DNA from: Calothrix brevissima NIES-22
GTDB taxonomy: Bacteria; Cyanobacteriota; Cyanobacteriia; Cyanobacteriales; Nostocaceae
Direction of reading: 5' to 3'
Length of the DNA: 64,000 nucleotides
Assembly: GCF_002367995.1 (NCBI RefSeq)
Contig: NZ_AP018207.1
Span: 6,874,583-6,938,582 of the forward strand
In this document: piece after piece, positions 63,143 through 64,000 of the stretch
How the letters are laid out: every line of letters begins with the position of its first letter
Numbering within the stretch: the first letter of the stretch is position 1
Notes under the pieces: generated by a model
What the model saw: the letters and a program-made list of their open reading frames with translations, nothing else
What the model was told of the DNA's origin: nothing
Databases searched by the model: none
Translations under genes and position numbers: made by a program

Positions 63143-64000
63143 ATGACTCAACTGAATGATAATAGCTTTAACGATACAAACGGTAACGGCAGACAAAGTA
63201 CTCAAACACAATCAGATTCACAACAGGTAGTGACAACATCTGTAGAATCTGTTGATGTCCAACCTGTAAAAGAGCCGCAATTTAACTTCCGTGAGCCTAA
63301 CTTTGAGCAAGCCGTTATCTTGCGTCAATCTCCGGTTTGGTCGCGTACCATTATGATCTCTTTGATGCTCATAGCCTGTTTTGGGCTGGCTTGGGCATAT
63401 TTTGCCAAAATTGAGCAAGTAGTACCAGCCACAGGTCAATTAAAGCCAGAAGGAACAGTTAAAGATGTGCAAGCTCCTGTCAATGGAGTTGTAAAAGAAG
63501 TTTTTGTGAAAGATGGTCAAGAAGTACAAGCTGGAGACTTACTATTAACATTTGATTCCATTGCTAGCCGTGCGGAATTAAATTCTTTAAACCAAATTCG
63601 CGCTGCTATCACTCAAGAAAACCAAATTTATCGGCGCTTGATGAGTGTAAGTTCGGCGACAGCATCGGAATTAGAATTTCTCCGCAGTCGCTTACCTCAA
63701 GATACAGCTTTTCTGCTAAAAAGTCGCAAAGAATTAGTTTCTGAAAATGAATTGTTACGCAATCAATTAAATAAAAATGGTACAGAAGCTGGACTGGGAA
63801 CTGATGAGCAACAACGCCTAGCAGTAGCACGCAGAGAATTAGATTCACGCTCTTTAGCTGCACAATTGGAAGTTGAAAAAACTCGCAAACAACTAGCACA
63901 AACTCAAGTTAAAAAAGAAGATACTCAAAAAAGTTTAGAAATCCAAAGTACTATTTTAGGCAGGGTGAAAACCTTAGCTGAAGAAGGTGGGATTTCGCAA
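63143..64000 (+). CDS. HlyD family membrane fusion (adaptor) protein, 3' truncated by window
   Basis: The first 286 residues of a periplasmic adaptor that links the exporter to an outer-membrane channel. A hydrophilic Asn/Gln/Ser-rich cytosolic tail (1-60), a membrane helix (WSRTIMISLMLIACFGLAWAYF, about 68-89), a biotinyl-lipoyl-like half domain (ATGQLKPEGTVKDVQAPVNG, VVKEVFVKDGQEVQAGDLLL) and the beginning of the long coiled-coil hairpin (ENELLRNQLNKN, ARRELDSRSLAAQLEVEKTR) are visible. ATG 63143 follows the exporter gene by 89 bp on the same strand, so they form an operon. The frame is open to the last base. Confidence 0.92.
   Translation, partial: MTQLNDNSFNDTNGNGRQSTQTQSDSQQVVTTSVESVDVQPVKEPQFNFREPNFEQAVILRQSPVWSRTIMISLMLIACFGLAWAYFAKIEQVVPATGQLKPEGTVKDVQAPVNGVVKEVFVKDGQEVQAGDLLLTFDSIASRAELNSLNQIRAAITQENQIYRRLMSVSSATASELEFLRSRLPQDTAFLLKSRKELVSENELLRNQLNKNGTEAGLGTDEQQRLAVARRELDSRSLAAQLEVEKTRKQLAQTQVKKEDTQKSLEIQSTILGRVKTLAEEGGISQ

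Noticed and set aside
1-64000. tRNA, rRNA, transposase or prophage genes
   Set aside because: No T-loop/anticodon arrangement, rRNA block, DDE/HUH transposase motif or phage structural gene was recognised by eye; a covariance-model scan was not possible here.

Overview
The window is chromosomal DNA of a filamentous, probably heterocyst-forming (Nostocales-type) cyanobacterium. The signs are genes found only in oxygenic phototrophs or mainly in cyanobacteria (petC-petA, petJ, a Psb35-like protein, a Tab2-family protein, ldpA, a Ycf45-like R3H ATPase, DUF3067, a TIGR04376-type protein, a CSE-like EF-hand), very frequent HIP1 octamers (GCGATCGC), and intergenic regions packed with short tandem heptamers of the TGTTGAC / GTCAATG / GTCAGTT kind. 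No rRNA, tRNA, CRISPR array, intact transposase or prophage was recognised.

Layout. 0.1-5.3 kb: kdpA and priA on the minus strand. 6-8 kb: a group 2 sigma factor and a GNAT acetyltransferase. 8.3-13.7 kb: petJ (cytochrome c6), a secreted TPR protein, a divergent pair made of a cytochrome P460-like protein and a Tat-type Rieske protein, anmK, and a small conserved protein. 14.1-18.6 kb: a lone NRPS (TubC-C-A-PCP-C) whose adenylation domain is degenerate and C-terminally deleted. 18.7-23.4 kb: a PmbA-like protein, Tab2, a FlaR-like kinase and dapL. 23.4-25.7 kb: a gene-poor stretch of hairpins, a 62-bp tandem array, a decayed fragment of an amino-acid ABC permease and the EF-hand gene. 25.8-35.2 kb: an HPP transporter, an amidase, a nested repeat, a GspC/PilP-like membrane protein, mnmG, a VanY-like carboxypeptidase, an orphan HicB-like protein, a TIGR04376-type protein and a shortened NrtB/SsuC-like permease. 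35.3-38.2 kb: ldpA followed by the R3H ATPase. 38.8-45.0 kb: a three-gene two-component / c-di-GMP signalling cassette. 45.6-53.8 kb: MOSC protein, lepB, pyrC, patatin, tsaE, yvcK, ruvC. 54.4-59.1 kb: DUF3131 protein, a di-haem cytochrome b-like protein, DUF3067 divergent from petC-petA, then psb35. 60-64 kb: a type I secretion ABC exporter with a cyclic-nucleotide-binding-like N-terminus and its HlyD adaptor, cut by the window end.

How the genes work together. petC, petA, petJ and probably DUF3067 serve the cytochrome b6f / c6 electron-transfer segment; Tab2 and Psb35 point to photosystem biogenesis. ldpA and the R3H ATPase look like one transcription unit. tsaE-yvcK overlap and form an operon. 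The hybrid kinase and the GGDEF-EAL protein overlap by ATGA, so their translation is probably coupled. The exporter and adaptor are an adjacent type I secretion pair; their substrate is not visible here.

The most unusual material is (1) the orphan NRPS with an apparently dead adenylation domain, (2) a three-layer nested repeat at 27.6-27.85 kb, (3) an occupied/empty pair of an interspersed repeat (8.8 and 53.8 kb) that exposes a 51-bp insertion, and (4) gene debris between repeats. No complete, clearly new biological system was identified. All functional calls rest on reading motifs by eye, without database searches.
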